Positions 23,189 through 30,356 of a DNA stretch of 64,000 nucleotides are shown here, in pieces. Position numbers and translations under genes: made by a program. The DNA comes from Phytohabitans sp037414955 (GTDB lineage Bacteria; Actinomycetota; Actinomycetes; Mycobacteriales; Micromonosporaceae). The notes beneath the pieces were generated by a model. It was not told the origin of the DNA. It did no database searches and worked only from the letters and a program-made list of their open reading frames with translations. The stretch covers positions 61,811 through 125,810 of the forward strand of contig JBBEWH010000014.1 of NCBI GenBank assembly GCA_037414955.1, written 5' to 3'. The number at the start of each line of letters is the position of its first letter. The first letter of the stretch is position 1.

Positions 23189-25348
23189 ATGGCGATCACA
23201 CTTCAACCTCGGGCGACCTGGGGGCAGTATGTGTCCGAGGACCGGCGGGAGCATGCCTCCGCGCCCCCGGTGGCCAGCGCGAACCCCAACTGGGACCCCA
23301 AGGGTGGGGTGTTCATCCACCACCGCGGCAGTCGCGGTGAGGATTTCGTGACCGAGGTGCACTGCCGGCAGGACATCGCCGCCATCTATGAGGAACACGC
23401 GAGCGGTGGCGAGTTCGAGGGCGACATCGCCTACAACTTCATCGTCTGCCAGCACGGCTACATCTACATCGGTCGGGGATACCAGCGCGGCGAGGCGAAC
23501 GCCGGCGAGGCCGGCGACGTCTTCGGCTTCGGCCGCAACGCGGGGTTCTACTCCATCCTCGGGCTCTTGTGCCTCAACCAGATCGCCACCGAGGCGATGC
23601 TGCGGGGGATCCGGAGCCTGATCCAGCATCTGCGCGAGGACGCCCCGAGGCTGGCGGGCGACATGATCCTGCCGCACTCGTACAACTACGACACCGAGTG
23701 CCCCGGCAACCTCACGATGTACGCCCAGCAGGGCTCCACGATCGACCCGGCCGTCGACTGGATCGGCCTGTCCGACATCTACGTCTTCGCCGTCCAGCGC
23801 TGGGTGAACGCCGCCTACGCGACCGCGCCCGGCTACGTGCGGTGCCCCGAGAACGGGCGCACCGGCTGGTCCACGGTGCTGTCGCTCACCCAGGGGCTCC
23901 AACACGAGCTGGGCATCTCCCCGACCGTGCAGAACTTCGGTCCCGGCACCTTCAACGCCGTCAAAGCGCGCGGCCTGCTGCCGGCGCAGGAGACCAACGC
24001 CAACCTCGTCCGGCTCTACAACAGCGCCCTGTGGTGCAAGGGCTACTGGACCTCGATCGAGCTGTCCCTGTGGGGGAACGACTCGCAGACCGCGCTGGAG
24101 GCGCTCTACGGCCACGCCGGCCTGTCGTACGCGAACGCGACCCAGCGGTACGCGATGTGGCCGCACGTGGTCAAGGCGCTGATGCGGATGGACCAGTTCC
24201 GGCGCGTGCCCAATGGGGACGCCAACATCCAGACCATCCAGAAGCGGCTGAACGCGCGCTACGTCGCCGGCGTCGGCATCCCCGCGATGGGCCTGGTGCC
24301 CTGCGACGGGGTCTACGGCCGCGAGGTCCAGCAGGGCTTCATGATGGCCATCCAGTACGAGATCGGGATCACGCCGAGCTCGATCAACGGCTACTTCGGC
24401 CCCGCCACCCAGGCCGGGCTGCGGGGGGTGGGCTCGGGCCAGCTCGCCGGCGACCTGCGCTACCTGTTCCGCGCCGGCTGCTACTTCAACTCACCCGTCA
24501 TGCTGGGCACCCCGCAGGCTCCGAGTGGTTCGCTGATGTACCGGGCGGACGACATCGGCACCGACGCCGCGACCACCACCCACCTGGACTGGCTGCGGGC
24601 GTTCCAGCGTTTCTCGCAGATCCCCGTGACCGCCACCAACGACTACACGACCTGGGCCCAGCTGCTGGTCTCCTCCGGCGACACCGGCCGGCCCGCCGCC
24701 GGATGTGACTGCATCACCGAGATCACCGCCGCGCGCGGGCAGGCGCTGTTCGCCGCCGGCTACCGGATCGTCGGCCGCTACCTGGACGAGCACCTGCCGC
24801 CGACCGATCCCTACTTCCGCAACAAGGCGCTCAAGCCGGGCGAGCTGCAGGCCATCCTGAACGCCGGACTGCGGCTGCTGCCACTGTTCCAGTACAACGG
24901 CACCCAGCTGTTCAACTTCACGTATCAGAAGGGGTACGACCAGGGGAAGATCGCCCACCAGAAGGCGGTCGAGCACCGGATCCCCGCCGGCGCCTGCATC
25001 TACTTCGCGGTCGACTACGACGCTTTGGACATCGATATCGACAGCAGCATCAAGCCGTACTTCCAGGGCGTCAAAGCGGGCCTGGCCGAGCTGGGCAACC
25101 GCTACCACTTCGGCGTCTATGGCTCCCGCAACGTGTGCACCCGCGTTTCGGAGGATGTCGGCGCCCGCTGGTCGATGGTCGGCGGCATGTCCTGGGGCTA
25201 CTCCGGCAACCTCGGCTTCCCACTGCCGCGCAACTGGGCGTTCAACCAGATCAGGGAGTACGAGTTCCAGCCCGGCTGGGGCCTGGACCACGACGTCTGG
25301 CGCGACGGTGCCGATCCCGGCGTGTCCGCCCTCGAGACCGGGGAATGA
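23189..25348 (+). CDS. Peptidoglycan amidase (PGRP-like) with C-terminal glycoside-hydrolase-like domain
   Basis: A 719-residue protein. Residues ~1-190 match the amidase_2/PGRP fold: a His in F-I-H-H-R-G, D-I-A-Y-N-F-I-V (beta core) and a late P-H-S-Y-N-Y-D-T-E-C-P-G-N, giving zinc ligands His, His and Cys for cleaving the muramoyl-alanine amide. The middle (~200-470) holds peptidoglycan-binding-like repeats (I-Q-T-I-Q-K-R-L-N-A, then C-D-G-V-Y-G-R-E-V-Q). Residues ~495-719 resemble the Rv2525c-like DUF1906 glycoside-hydrolase-like domain (Y-R-I-V-G-R-Y-L-D, C-I-Y-F-A-V-D-Y-D, G-V-Y-G-S-R). There is no N-terminal signal peptide, so export would need another route or the enzyme acts inside or after lysis. 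Its stop overlaps the start of a Tat-exported protein. Confidence 0.85.
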   Translation: MAITLQPRATWGQYVSEDRREHASAPPVASANPNWDPKGGVFIHHRGSRGEDFVTEVHCRQDIAAIYEEHASGGEFEGDIAYNFIVCQHGYIYIGRGYQRGEANAGEAGDVFGFGRNAGFYSILGLLCLNQIATEAMLRGIRSLIQHLREDAPRLAGDMILPHSYNYDTECPGNLTMYAQQGSTIDPAVDWIGLSDIYVFAVQRWVNAAYATAPGYVRCPENGRTGWSTVLSLTQGLQHELGISPTVQNFGPGTFNAVKARGLLPAQETNANLVRLYNSALWCKGYWTSIELSLWGNDSQTALEALYGHAGLSYANATQRYAMWPHVVKALMRMDQFRRVPNGDANIQTIQKRLNARYVAGVGIPAMGLVPCDGVYGREVQQGFMMAIQYEIGITPSSINGYFGPATQAGLRGVGSGQLAGDLRYLFRAGCYFNSPVMLGTPQAPSGSLMYRADDIGTDAATTTHLDWLRAFQRFSQIPVTATNDYTTWAQLLVSSGDTGRPAAGCDCITEITAARGQALFAAGYRIVGRYLDEHLPPTDPYFRNKALKPGELQAILNAGLRLLPLFQYNGTQLFNFTYQKGYDQGKIAHQKAVEHRIPAGACIYFAVDYDALDIDIDSSIKPYFQGVKAGLAELGNRYHFGVYGSRNVCTRVSEDVGARWSMVGGMSWGYSGNLGFPLPRNWAFNQIREYEFQPGWGLDHDVWRDGADPGVSALETGE

Positions 25349-25995
25349 GGCCACCGATGATCACCCGACGCACCCTGCTCGGCGCCGCCGCGGGCGCCGG
25401 CGCGATCGCCCTCACACCGGCCGCCGCCGCGGCCGCCGCGCCCGACGCGTCCGCCAACGGCTGGTCCATCGACCCCGCCGCCATCGCCACCTACCGGATC
25501 GAGGGATCCGCGGCCTCCGTCGCGCTGCGGCGCGGCCCCGCCGCCGTGGTGCTGCTGCACGTGGCGCGCCGCTGGCACTACGAGATCGCCCCGCTCGACA
25601 CCGGCGAGGGCGGCGGCGTCGCCGGCCACACCGCCGGTCGCGCCGTGCGGGCCGCCTTCGAGACCAACTACCTTTCCGGTACCGCGATCGCACTGCACCC
25701 CACCGCCTACCCCGTGGGCGGCAGCGAGCGGCTGTGGCCCTATCACGAGGTCATCGTGCGGGACATCCTCGTGGACTGCGCCGGCACGGTCGTCTGGGGC
25801 GGTGACCTGACCCCGGCGACCGCCGCGCACTTCCACGTCGTGGCCGCCCCGGACGACCGCGCCCTGGCCCGGGTCGCCGCCCGCCTCGACCCCGGCGAGC
25901 ACGCCGTGTCCGCGTCCCAGACGGCCGGGATGGTCACCGACCCGGCGACCCCCGAACGCCGTGAGAAGGCCCGCCGCCTGCCCCGCCCCCGCTAA
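25345..25995 (+). CDS. Tat-exported protein of unknown function
   Basis: A 216-residue protein with a twin-arginine signal: I-T-R-R-T-L-L-G at about residues 6-13, then a hydrophobic A/G-rich stretch ending near residue 32. The mature domain has no family I can name; it contains H-V-A-R-R-W-H-Y-E-I-A and repeated His-rich strands. The ATG at 25345 overlaps the preceding stop codon (ATGA), which suggests translational coupling to the amidase gene; ATG 25357, with GAGG upstream, is an equally possible start and gives a more standard signal peptide. Export of this partner together with a leaderless amidase suggests they work at the cell wall, but this is inference. Confidence 0.78.
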   Translation: MRPPMITRRTLLGAAAGAGAIALTPAAAAAAAPDASANGWSIDPAAIATYRIEGSAASVALRRGPAAVVLLHVARRWHYEIAPLDTGEGGGVAGHTAGRAVRAAFETNYLSGTAIALHPTAYPVGGSERLWPYHEVIVRDILVDCAGTVVWGGDLTPATAAHFHVVAAPDDRALARVAARLDPGEHAVSASQTAGMVTDPATPERREKARRLPRPR

Positions 25996-26292
25996 CAATC
26001 ACGGGGCTGACGCTTCCGATATTGAACCTGCCCGTTGGACGATGGCGGTCCGCACGGGTACGGGAACACCGCCGGCGGCATTTGACGCTCTGGAGCGTCG
26101 GCGCCCGGTCCGACGCCCTCGGCAACCAGCGCACGCTGGCCGTGCGCACCACCAACGACCAGCGCCAGAACGGCGCGTGCGGCCATCCGTCGGCCGGTGG
26201 CGGCGGCCCGTCCCACGCCTCGACGGTGAGGCCCGCGACGTGATCACTCGTGAAAGAAAGTCGAAGCGGTGCCGGCGGCAGATGATGGGCAC

Positions 26293-26748
26293 ATGGCCGT
26301 CGACGTGGTGACCGAGATCGTCATCGACCGACCGTGCGCCCAGGTCGCGGCGTACGCGGGCGACCCGTCCCACGCACCGGACTGGTACGCCAACATCGAG
26401 TCGGTGCGCGCGCACGCGGCCGGGCCGCCGAGAGTCGGTTCGAAGATCGACTTCGTGGCCAGGTTCCTGGGCCGGCGACTGGCCTACACCTACAAGATCG
26501 TGGACCTGGTGCCGGGTGAGCGGCTGGTCATGCGCACCGCGCAGGGTCCGTTCCCGATGGAGACCACCTACACCTGGCAGCCGGTGGGCCAGACCCGCAC
26601 CCGGATGACGCTGCGCAACCGGGGCGAGCCCAGCGGCTTCGGCAAGGTCGCCGGACCGGTGCTGGCCGCCGCCATGCGCCGCGCCAACGCGAAGGACCTG
26701 GCCAACCTCAAACGGGTACTGGAGCTCCCGCACCCCAGCCAGCCATGA
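26293..26748 (+). CDS. SRPBCC (START-like) family protein
   Basis: A 151-residue protein of the SRPBCC ligand-binding fold: V-V-T-E-I-V-I-D-R-P at the start, then P-D-W-Y, G-S-K-I-D-F-V-A-R-F-L-G-R-R-L-A-Y-T-Y, an arched sheet, and a long C-terminal helix (A-A-A-M-R-R-A-N-A-K-D-L-A-N-L-K). Proteins of this type bind hydrophobic ligands or catalyse polyketide cyclisation; no catalytic residues can be assigned here. ATG 26293 was chosen because it begins directly before the first strand; GTG 26269 is in frame. It converges with the BBE-type flavoprotein gene, with only 13 bases between the stops. Confidence 0.8.
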   Translation: MAVDVVTEIVIDRPCAQVAAYAGDPSHAPDWYANIESVRAHAAGPPRVGSKIDFVARFLGRRLAYTYKIVDLVPGERLVMRTAQGPFPMETTYTWQPVGQTRTRMTLRNRGEPSGFGKVAGPVLAAAMRRANAKDLANLKRVLELPHPSQP

Positions 26749-26761
26749 TCGAAGCTGGCGG

Positions 26762-28075
26762 TCAGCTGGTGAGGGCGGCGACCTCGCGCGCGGGTCGGAC
26801 GTTGTGGTTGACGCGGAAGACGTTGTCCGGGTCGTACGCGGCCTTCACCTCCCGCAGGCGCTGGTAGTTCGCCGCGGTGTAGGCGGTCGCGACGCGCGCC
26901 GGGTCGGCGAGGAAGTTCAGGAACGACCCACCGATGCCGTGCGGGCTCAGCTGCCGCGTGAGCGCCGGCACGGCGGCGTCGACGATGACCGAGAACGGCG
27001 CGTCACGGTGACCGACCGGGCCGGCGTCCGCGCCCGGCCGGGCCATCGCGCCACCCCAGTGCCGGATCTCCACAGTGGAGATCGGTGATTCCGGCGCCGC
27101 GTGCGCCGCGTCGAGCGCCTCCAGCGCCGCGTCGGGCAGGGTCCGGAACAGATCCAGGTACCGTGCCGGCGTGCCGCCCATGGCCGCTTCGGCGTACGGC
27201 GTGGGCCGCATCTCGTCCAGCAGCGGCGTTCCGAGCGTCGACCACAGTGGAGCGAGCAGGCGGCGCGCCCGGTCCGCCGCGCCGGCGTACATCGCCTTGA
27301 CGACCAGCACCCGCCGGCCGCGCACGGCCGCCGGTGTGCTGTCGGTGTCCGGCATCCGGCGCAGCAGGATCGCGGTGCTCAGCTCGTCGGGGACGGTGGC
27401 CGCCCAGTCCCGGTACGCGGCCAGCGCCTCGCCGGCCCGCTCCGCCGGGAAGTAGGCCGCCCCCGCGTACACAGTGGATACCGGGTGCAGCCGGAACTCC
27501 ATGCCGGTCACCACCCCGAAGTTGCCGCCGCCGCCGCGCAGCGCCCAGAACAGGTCCGGGTCGCGGTCGGCGCTGGCGGTCACCTGCCGGCCGTCCGCGG
27601 TCACCACGTCGGCGCGGACCACGCTGTCGGCCGCGAAGCCGTAGCGGCGGGCCAGCCATCCCAGGCCGCCGCCCAGCGTGTACCCGACCACGCCGACCGA
27701 CGGCGACGAGCCGGACAGCGGCGCGAGACCGAACGGTGCCGCCGCGGCCAGCACCGCGCCCCACCGGGCGCCGGGGCCGACCCGCGCGATCCGCCGGTCC
27801 GGGTCGACCAGCACCGAGGCCAGCCCGGACGTCTTGACCAGCAGGCCGCCGTCGGCCGGCACGTAGGTGCCGTGTCCGGTCGCCTGCACGGCGAACGGCA
27901 GGCCCCGCCGGCGGGCGGCCACCACGGCCGCGCGCACGTCCGCCGGGCCGCTGGCCTCGACGACCACCGCCGGCCGCGGGTCGATCGCCGGATGCAGCGG
28001 CTGGCGGTGGGTGTCGTAGCCGGGGTCGCCCGGCAGGTGGACCGGACCGGTGAACCGGCGGCGCAGCGTGTCCAT
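26762..28075 (-). CDS. FAD-dependent oxidoreductase, BBE/PCMH type
   Basis: A 437-residue flavoprotein with the PCMH FAD-binding fold at ~30-205: R-P-A-V-V-V-E-A-S, A-T-G-H-G-T-Y-V-P, G-Y-T-L-G-G-G-L-G-W-L-A-R-R-Y-G and the R-G-G-G-G-N-F-G-V-V-T loop, followed by a substrate domain and a C-terminal BBE motif (Y-T-A-A-N-Y-Q-R-L-R-E-V-K-A-A-Y-D-P-D-N-V-F-R, in parts). The family oxidises alcohols, sugars or alkaloid-like substrates. The His of G-H-G can carry FAD covalently, whereas the usual Cys partner in the G-G-G-x-G loop is absent, so attachment would be through a single bond. Start ATG 28075 has GAAGAGG upstream. It lies downstream of the ArsR/SRPBCC genes on the same strand. Confidence 0.88.
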   Translation of the reverse strand: MDTLRRRFTGPVHLPGDPGYDTHRQPLHPAIDPRPAVVVEASGPADVRAAVVAARRRGLPFAVQATGHGTYVPADGGLLVKTSGLASVLVDPDRRIARVGPGARWGAVLAAAAPFGLAPLSGSSPSVGVVGYTLGGGLGWLARRYGFAADSVVRADVVTADGRQVTASADRDPDLFWALRGGGGNFGVVTGMEFRLHPVSTVYAGAAYFPAERAGEALAAYRDWAATVPDELSTAILLRRMPDTDSTPAAVRGRRVLVVKAMYAGAADRARRLLAPLWSTLGTPLLDEMRPTPYAEAAMGGTPARYLDLFRTLPDAALEALDAAHAAPESPISTVEIRHWGGAMARPGADAGPVGHRDAPFSVIVDAAVPALTRQLSPHGIGGSFLNFLADPARVATAYTAANYQRLREVKAAYDPDNVFRVNHNVRPAREVAALTS

Positions 28076-28218
28076 GGTTTCAACCTCTTCACTCGCGTTC
28101 GTCGTCGGTCAGACCCGCGAGGAGCGTGGAACTCATCGGTGTCTGCCCTCACGATCCGCGCGCGAGGCCCCCGGCACGTCCGGCGCCCGCCGTATCCCCG
28201 GCTACGCGCCACCGCGTA

Positions 28219-28659
28219 CTAATGCCAGTTGCTGATCTGGACGTCGTGCGGCGCGGGCTCGCCCTTGCCGGTCTCGACCAGCTTCTTCAGGCTCATCAGG
28301 AAGGTCGCCCACTTGGTGCTGCAGTGATTCATGAACTCCACCTGCTCCTTCCAGCCCTCGTGCCGGAACAGCACGATCGTGAAGCCGTCCTCCTGTTTGA
28401 GCTCGAAGCGAACCTGCGTGCCGATCCACTCCGCGGGACCGTCGACGACCTCCCAGCGCACCAACTCGGCGGGCCGGGTCTCCAAAACCTTCATGTCGAA
28501 GCCGCCGGGCACGAAGCGGAACCGGAGCACTCCCCCGACGCCGGCGTCGCCGTCCGTCTCCTCGGTCCACCAGCCCGCCAGGCCGTCGACCGTGGTCAGG
28601 GCCGCGTAGACGTCGTCGGGAGCGGACGTGACGCCGATTCTGTGCAGGATGTCCACCAT
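28219..28659 (-). CDS. SRPBCC (AHSA1-like) family protein
   Basis: A 146-residue member of the AHSA1/SRPBCC group: I-G-V-T-S-A-P-D-D-V-Y-A-A-L-T-T-V-D-G-L in parts near the N-terminus, W-T-E-E-T, a central beta arch with W-E-V-V-D-G-P-A-E-W-I-G-T-Q-V, and a C-terminal helix M-N-H-C-S-T-K-W-A-T-F-L-M-S-L-K-K. These proteins bind hydrophobic ligands; small SRPBCC proteins encoded with ArsR regulators are frequent in actinobacteria. It is the third gene of the operon begun at 29532, after the SRPBCC and ArsR genes. ATG 28659 has an AGAGG ribosome site. It is separated from the upstream ArsR gene by 73 bases. Confidence 0.85.
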   Translation of the reverse strand: MVDILHRIGVTSAPDDVYAALTTVDGLAGWWTEETDGDAGVGGVLRFRFVPGGFDMKVLETRPAELVRWEVVDGPAEWIGTQVRFELKQEDGFTIVLFRHEGWKEQVEFMNHCSTKWATFLMSLKKLVETGKGEPAPHDVQISNWH

Positions 28660-28732
28660 CTCGGTACCTCTTTCTCAGGGCAGGGTTCATCGCGCCGCCA
28701 CGGACGTAGCGGCGGGTGGTTCGTGCGTGCGG

Positions 28733-29071
28733 TCAGTCCTGCTTGGCGCGCTGGATCGCCTCGGCGATCCGCTTGATGCGACGCAGCCGGGCGTCCCAGG
28801 CGGCGCCGACCGACGACAGCTGCGCGACCGCGCGGGCGAGCTGGGCCTCGTCGACCTCGTAGCGGCGCTCGCGTCCGGACGGTGTGCCGTGGACCAGGCC
28901 GACCCGGTCCAGTACGCCGAGGTGCTTGGCGACCGCCTGCCGGGTGACCGGCAGCCGCTCGCTCAGCGTGGTCGCCGTGCCGCCGCCGTCGGTCAGCAGC
29001 AGGTCGAGCATCCGCCGCCGGGTGGGGTCGCCCACCGCCGACCAGAGCTCGTCGTCGATGGCGACGCTCAT
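28733..29071 (-). CDS. ArsR-family HTH regulator
   Basis: A 112-residue winged-helix repressor: D-D-E-L-W-S-A-V-G-D-P-T-R-R-R-M-L-D-L-L-L opens the domain and V-T-R-Q-A-V-A-K-H-L-G-V-L is the recognition helix. No metal-binding Cys/His cluster is visible, so it is probably of the non-metal SdpR/ArsR type found beside SRPBCC proteins. Its ATG overlaps the stop of the upstream SRPBCC gene (ATGA), giving tight coupling. The two perfect dyads at 29552-29599 upstream of the operon are the obvious binding sites, so it should repress the operon 29532 to 28219. A much longer reading frame extends upstream in the same frame but does not resemble a protein. Confidence 0.88.
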   Translation of the reverse strand: MSVAIDDELWSAVGDPTRRRMLDLLLTDGGGTATTLSERLPVTRQAVAKHLGVLDRVGLVHGTPSGRERRYEVDEAQLARAVAQLSSVGAAWDARLRRIKRIAEAIQRAKQD

Positions 29072-29532
29072 GGTGCCGACACCAGACCAGCGGCGTACGT
29101 GACCAGACGGGGCAGGAAGTGGTCCCAGCCGGTGGCGTGGTCGCGGTACGCCTCCTCGAGCACGGCCGCCTCCCAGCCCTTCTCCCGGAACCCCGTCTCG
29201 GTGAAGCGCAGCAGCGTGCCGGCTCCCGACGGGGTCAGATCGAAGGTCACCAGCAGCGAGTTGGCCGGTGTCGCGGCCGCGCCCTCGTCGTACACCCACC
29301 GGAAGGAGAACCTCCGGGGCGGGTCGGCCTCCACCACGGTGAGCGGCACGACGTGCGCACTCGCCGTGGACCGGTCGCCGAACGAGACGACGCCGGTGGC
29401 GCCGGGCACCGGGTCGAGCTCCGCCTCGTCCGGCCACCACTCGCGCAGGTGTTCGGGCGTGCTGATGACCTTGTAGACCACGTCGGGCGTGGCCTCGACG
29501 TGGATCTCCCGCTCGATGCTGCCGTACTCCAT
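29068..29532 (-). CDS. SRPBCC (AHSA1-like) protein, first gene of ArsR operon
   Basis: A 154-residue AHSA1-type SRPBCC protein (I-E-R-E-I-H-V-E-A-T-P-D-V-V-Y-K-V-I-S-T-P, W-W-P-D-E, then F-R-W-V-Y-D-E-G, G-A-G-T-L-L-R-F-T-E-T-G-F). The fold binds a hydrophobic ligand or chaperones a client; no enzymatic role can be assigned. The start is ATG 29532 rather than earlier in-frame ATGs, because two operator dyads occupy 29552-29599. It leads an operon with the ArsR gene (4-base overlap) and a second SRPBCC gene, which suggests that the regulator senses the ligand or its consequences. Confidence 0.85.
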   Translation of the reverse strand: MEYGSIEREIHVEATPDVVYKVISTPEHLREWWPDEAELDPVPGATGVVSFGDRSTASAHVVPLTVVEADPPRRFSFRWVYDEGAAATPANSLLVTFDLTPSGAGTLLRFTETGFREKGWEAAVLEEAYRDHATGWDHFLPRLVTYAAGLVSAP

Positions 29533-29551
29533 CGCGCCGCTCCATTCTCTC

Positions 29552-29599
29552 GCAACCGATGGTTGCACATGATCGGCGGAATGCGCAACCACTGGTTGC
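29552..29599. promoter_or_regulatory. Twin operator of the ArsR operon
   Basis: Two dyads share the same half-site: GCAACC-GAT-GGTTGC at 29552-29566 and GCAACCA-C-TGGTTGC at 29585-29599. Their centres are 33 bases apart, close to three helical turns, so two repressor dimers could lie on the same face. They sit directly upstream of the SRPBCC-ArsR-SRPBCC operon. Confidence 0.8.
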
Positions 29600-29692
29600 A
29601 TTAAGTCGGCCGGGTTGAGACTTTCCGGCACGGCTGGCCGGTCGACGCGACAGAAGTCTCCACGTGCGGCTCGAACGATACGATGGAGACAC

Positions 29693-30232
29693 ATGAGCCC
29701 GGGCATTCCCGCGATCACACTGAGCACGCAGGATCTTCGTGAGGTCACCGGTTACGCCGCCGAGTGCGCGCGGGACGTGCTGGAGATCTTCGAGACAGCG
29801 CACCCGACCGACTCCCGCCCGCGCGAGGCGATCGACGCCGCGTTCGCGTTCGCGAGCGGTGGCAAGCGCGGCAAGACGCTGCGCGACACCGCGTGGGCGG
29901 CGCTCAAGGCGGCCGGACAGGCGGACACCGCGGCCGCGGGCCACGCGGCGCGCGCGGCGCTGGGCGCGGCGTCCGCCGCGTACCTGCATCCACTGGCCAA
30001 CGCTGACCAGGTGAAGCACATCCTGGGGTCAGCGGCCCACGCGGCGCGGGCGGTCGAGCTCATGGCCGGCGACGATCGACAGGTCGGTGCCCGTCACATC
30101 GAGCGGGCGCGCCGGCGCGCGACACCCGCCGTCGTTGACGTGCTCAGCCGATACCCCGCAGCACCGCCCGGTGGCGGGCGCGTCGGCGAACTGCTCCGCG
30201 ATCTGGACGACGCTTTGCGCGGCCGCACCTGA
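29693..30232 (+). CDS. Imm5-like putative immunity protein
   Basis: A 179-residue helical, alanine-rich protein. Its features (L-S-T-Q-D-L-R-E-V-T-G-Y-A-A-E-C-A, then R-E-A-I-D-A-A-F-A-F, A-A-G-H-A-A-R-A-A-L-G-A-A-S-A-A-Y-L-H-P-L, and H-I-L-G-S-A-A-H-A-A-R-A) match the putative immunity protein (Imm5-like) family found widely in actinobacteria, where it is usually a solitary gene without a toxin. ATG 29693 has GGAG seven bases upstream; an earlier in-frame start at 29615 would run through the operator region of the divergent operon. No toxin gene is adjacent, so an immunity role is uncertain. It converges with the FG-GAP gene, with repeat copy 1 between them. Confidence 0.7.
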   Translation: MSPGIPAITLSTQDLREVTGYAAECARDVLEIFETAHPTDSRPREAIDAAFAFASGGKRGKTLRDTAWAALKAAGQADTAAAGHAARAALGAASAAYLHPLANADQVKHILGSAAHAARAVELMAGDDRQVGARHIERARRRATPAVVDVLSRYPAAPPGGGRVGELLRDLDDALRGRT

Positions 30233-30243
30233 AGCCCTCCCAA

Positions 30244-30356
30244 CCCCCATGATCAAGGCGTGCCCCATGTAGGGAGATCCAACAGATGGGCGCCGGTGTG
30301 ATGTGGGCGCCACCCTTGCCCAAAAACCCACTTGGGGGACGCCTTGATCATGGGGG
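30244..30356. repeat. Palindromic repeat, long-loop copy 1
   Basis: Perfect 17-base arms, CCCCCATGATCAAGGCG (30244-30260) and CGCCTTGATCATGGGGG (30340-30356), flank a 79-base interior that itself carries TGGGCGCC as a direct repeat. It lies between convergent genes 11 bases after one stop and touching the other, so it may act as a bidirectional terminator. Most other copies of this family are 56-57 bases. Confidence 0.85.

Noticed and set aside
26744..26755. CATGATCGAAG between two convergent stop codons as another copy of the palindromic repeat
   Set aside because: Only the first bases match and no opposite arm is present; probably coincidence.
29693..30232. Immunity protein with a neighbouring toxin
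   Set aside because: No polymorphic-toxin gene is adjacent; the pairing cannot be supported.
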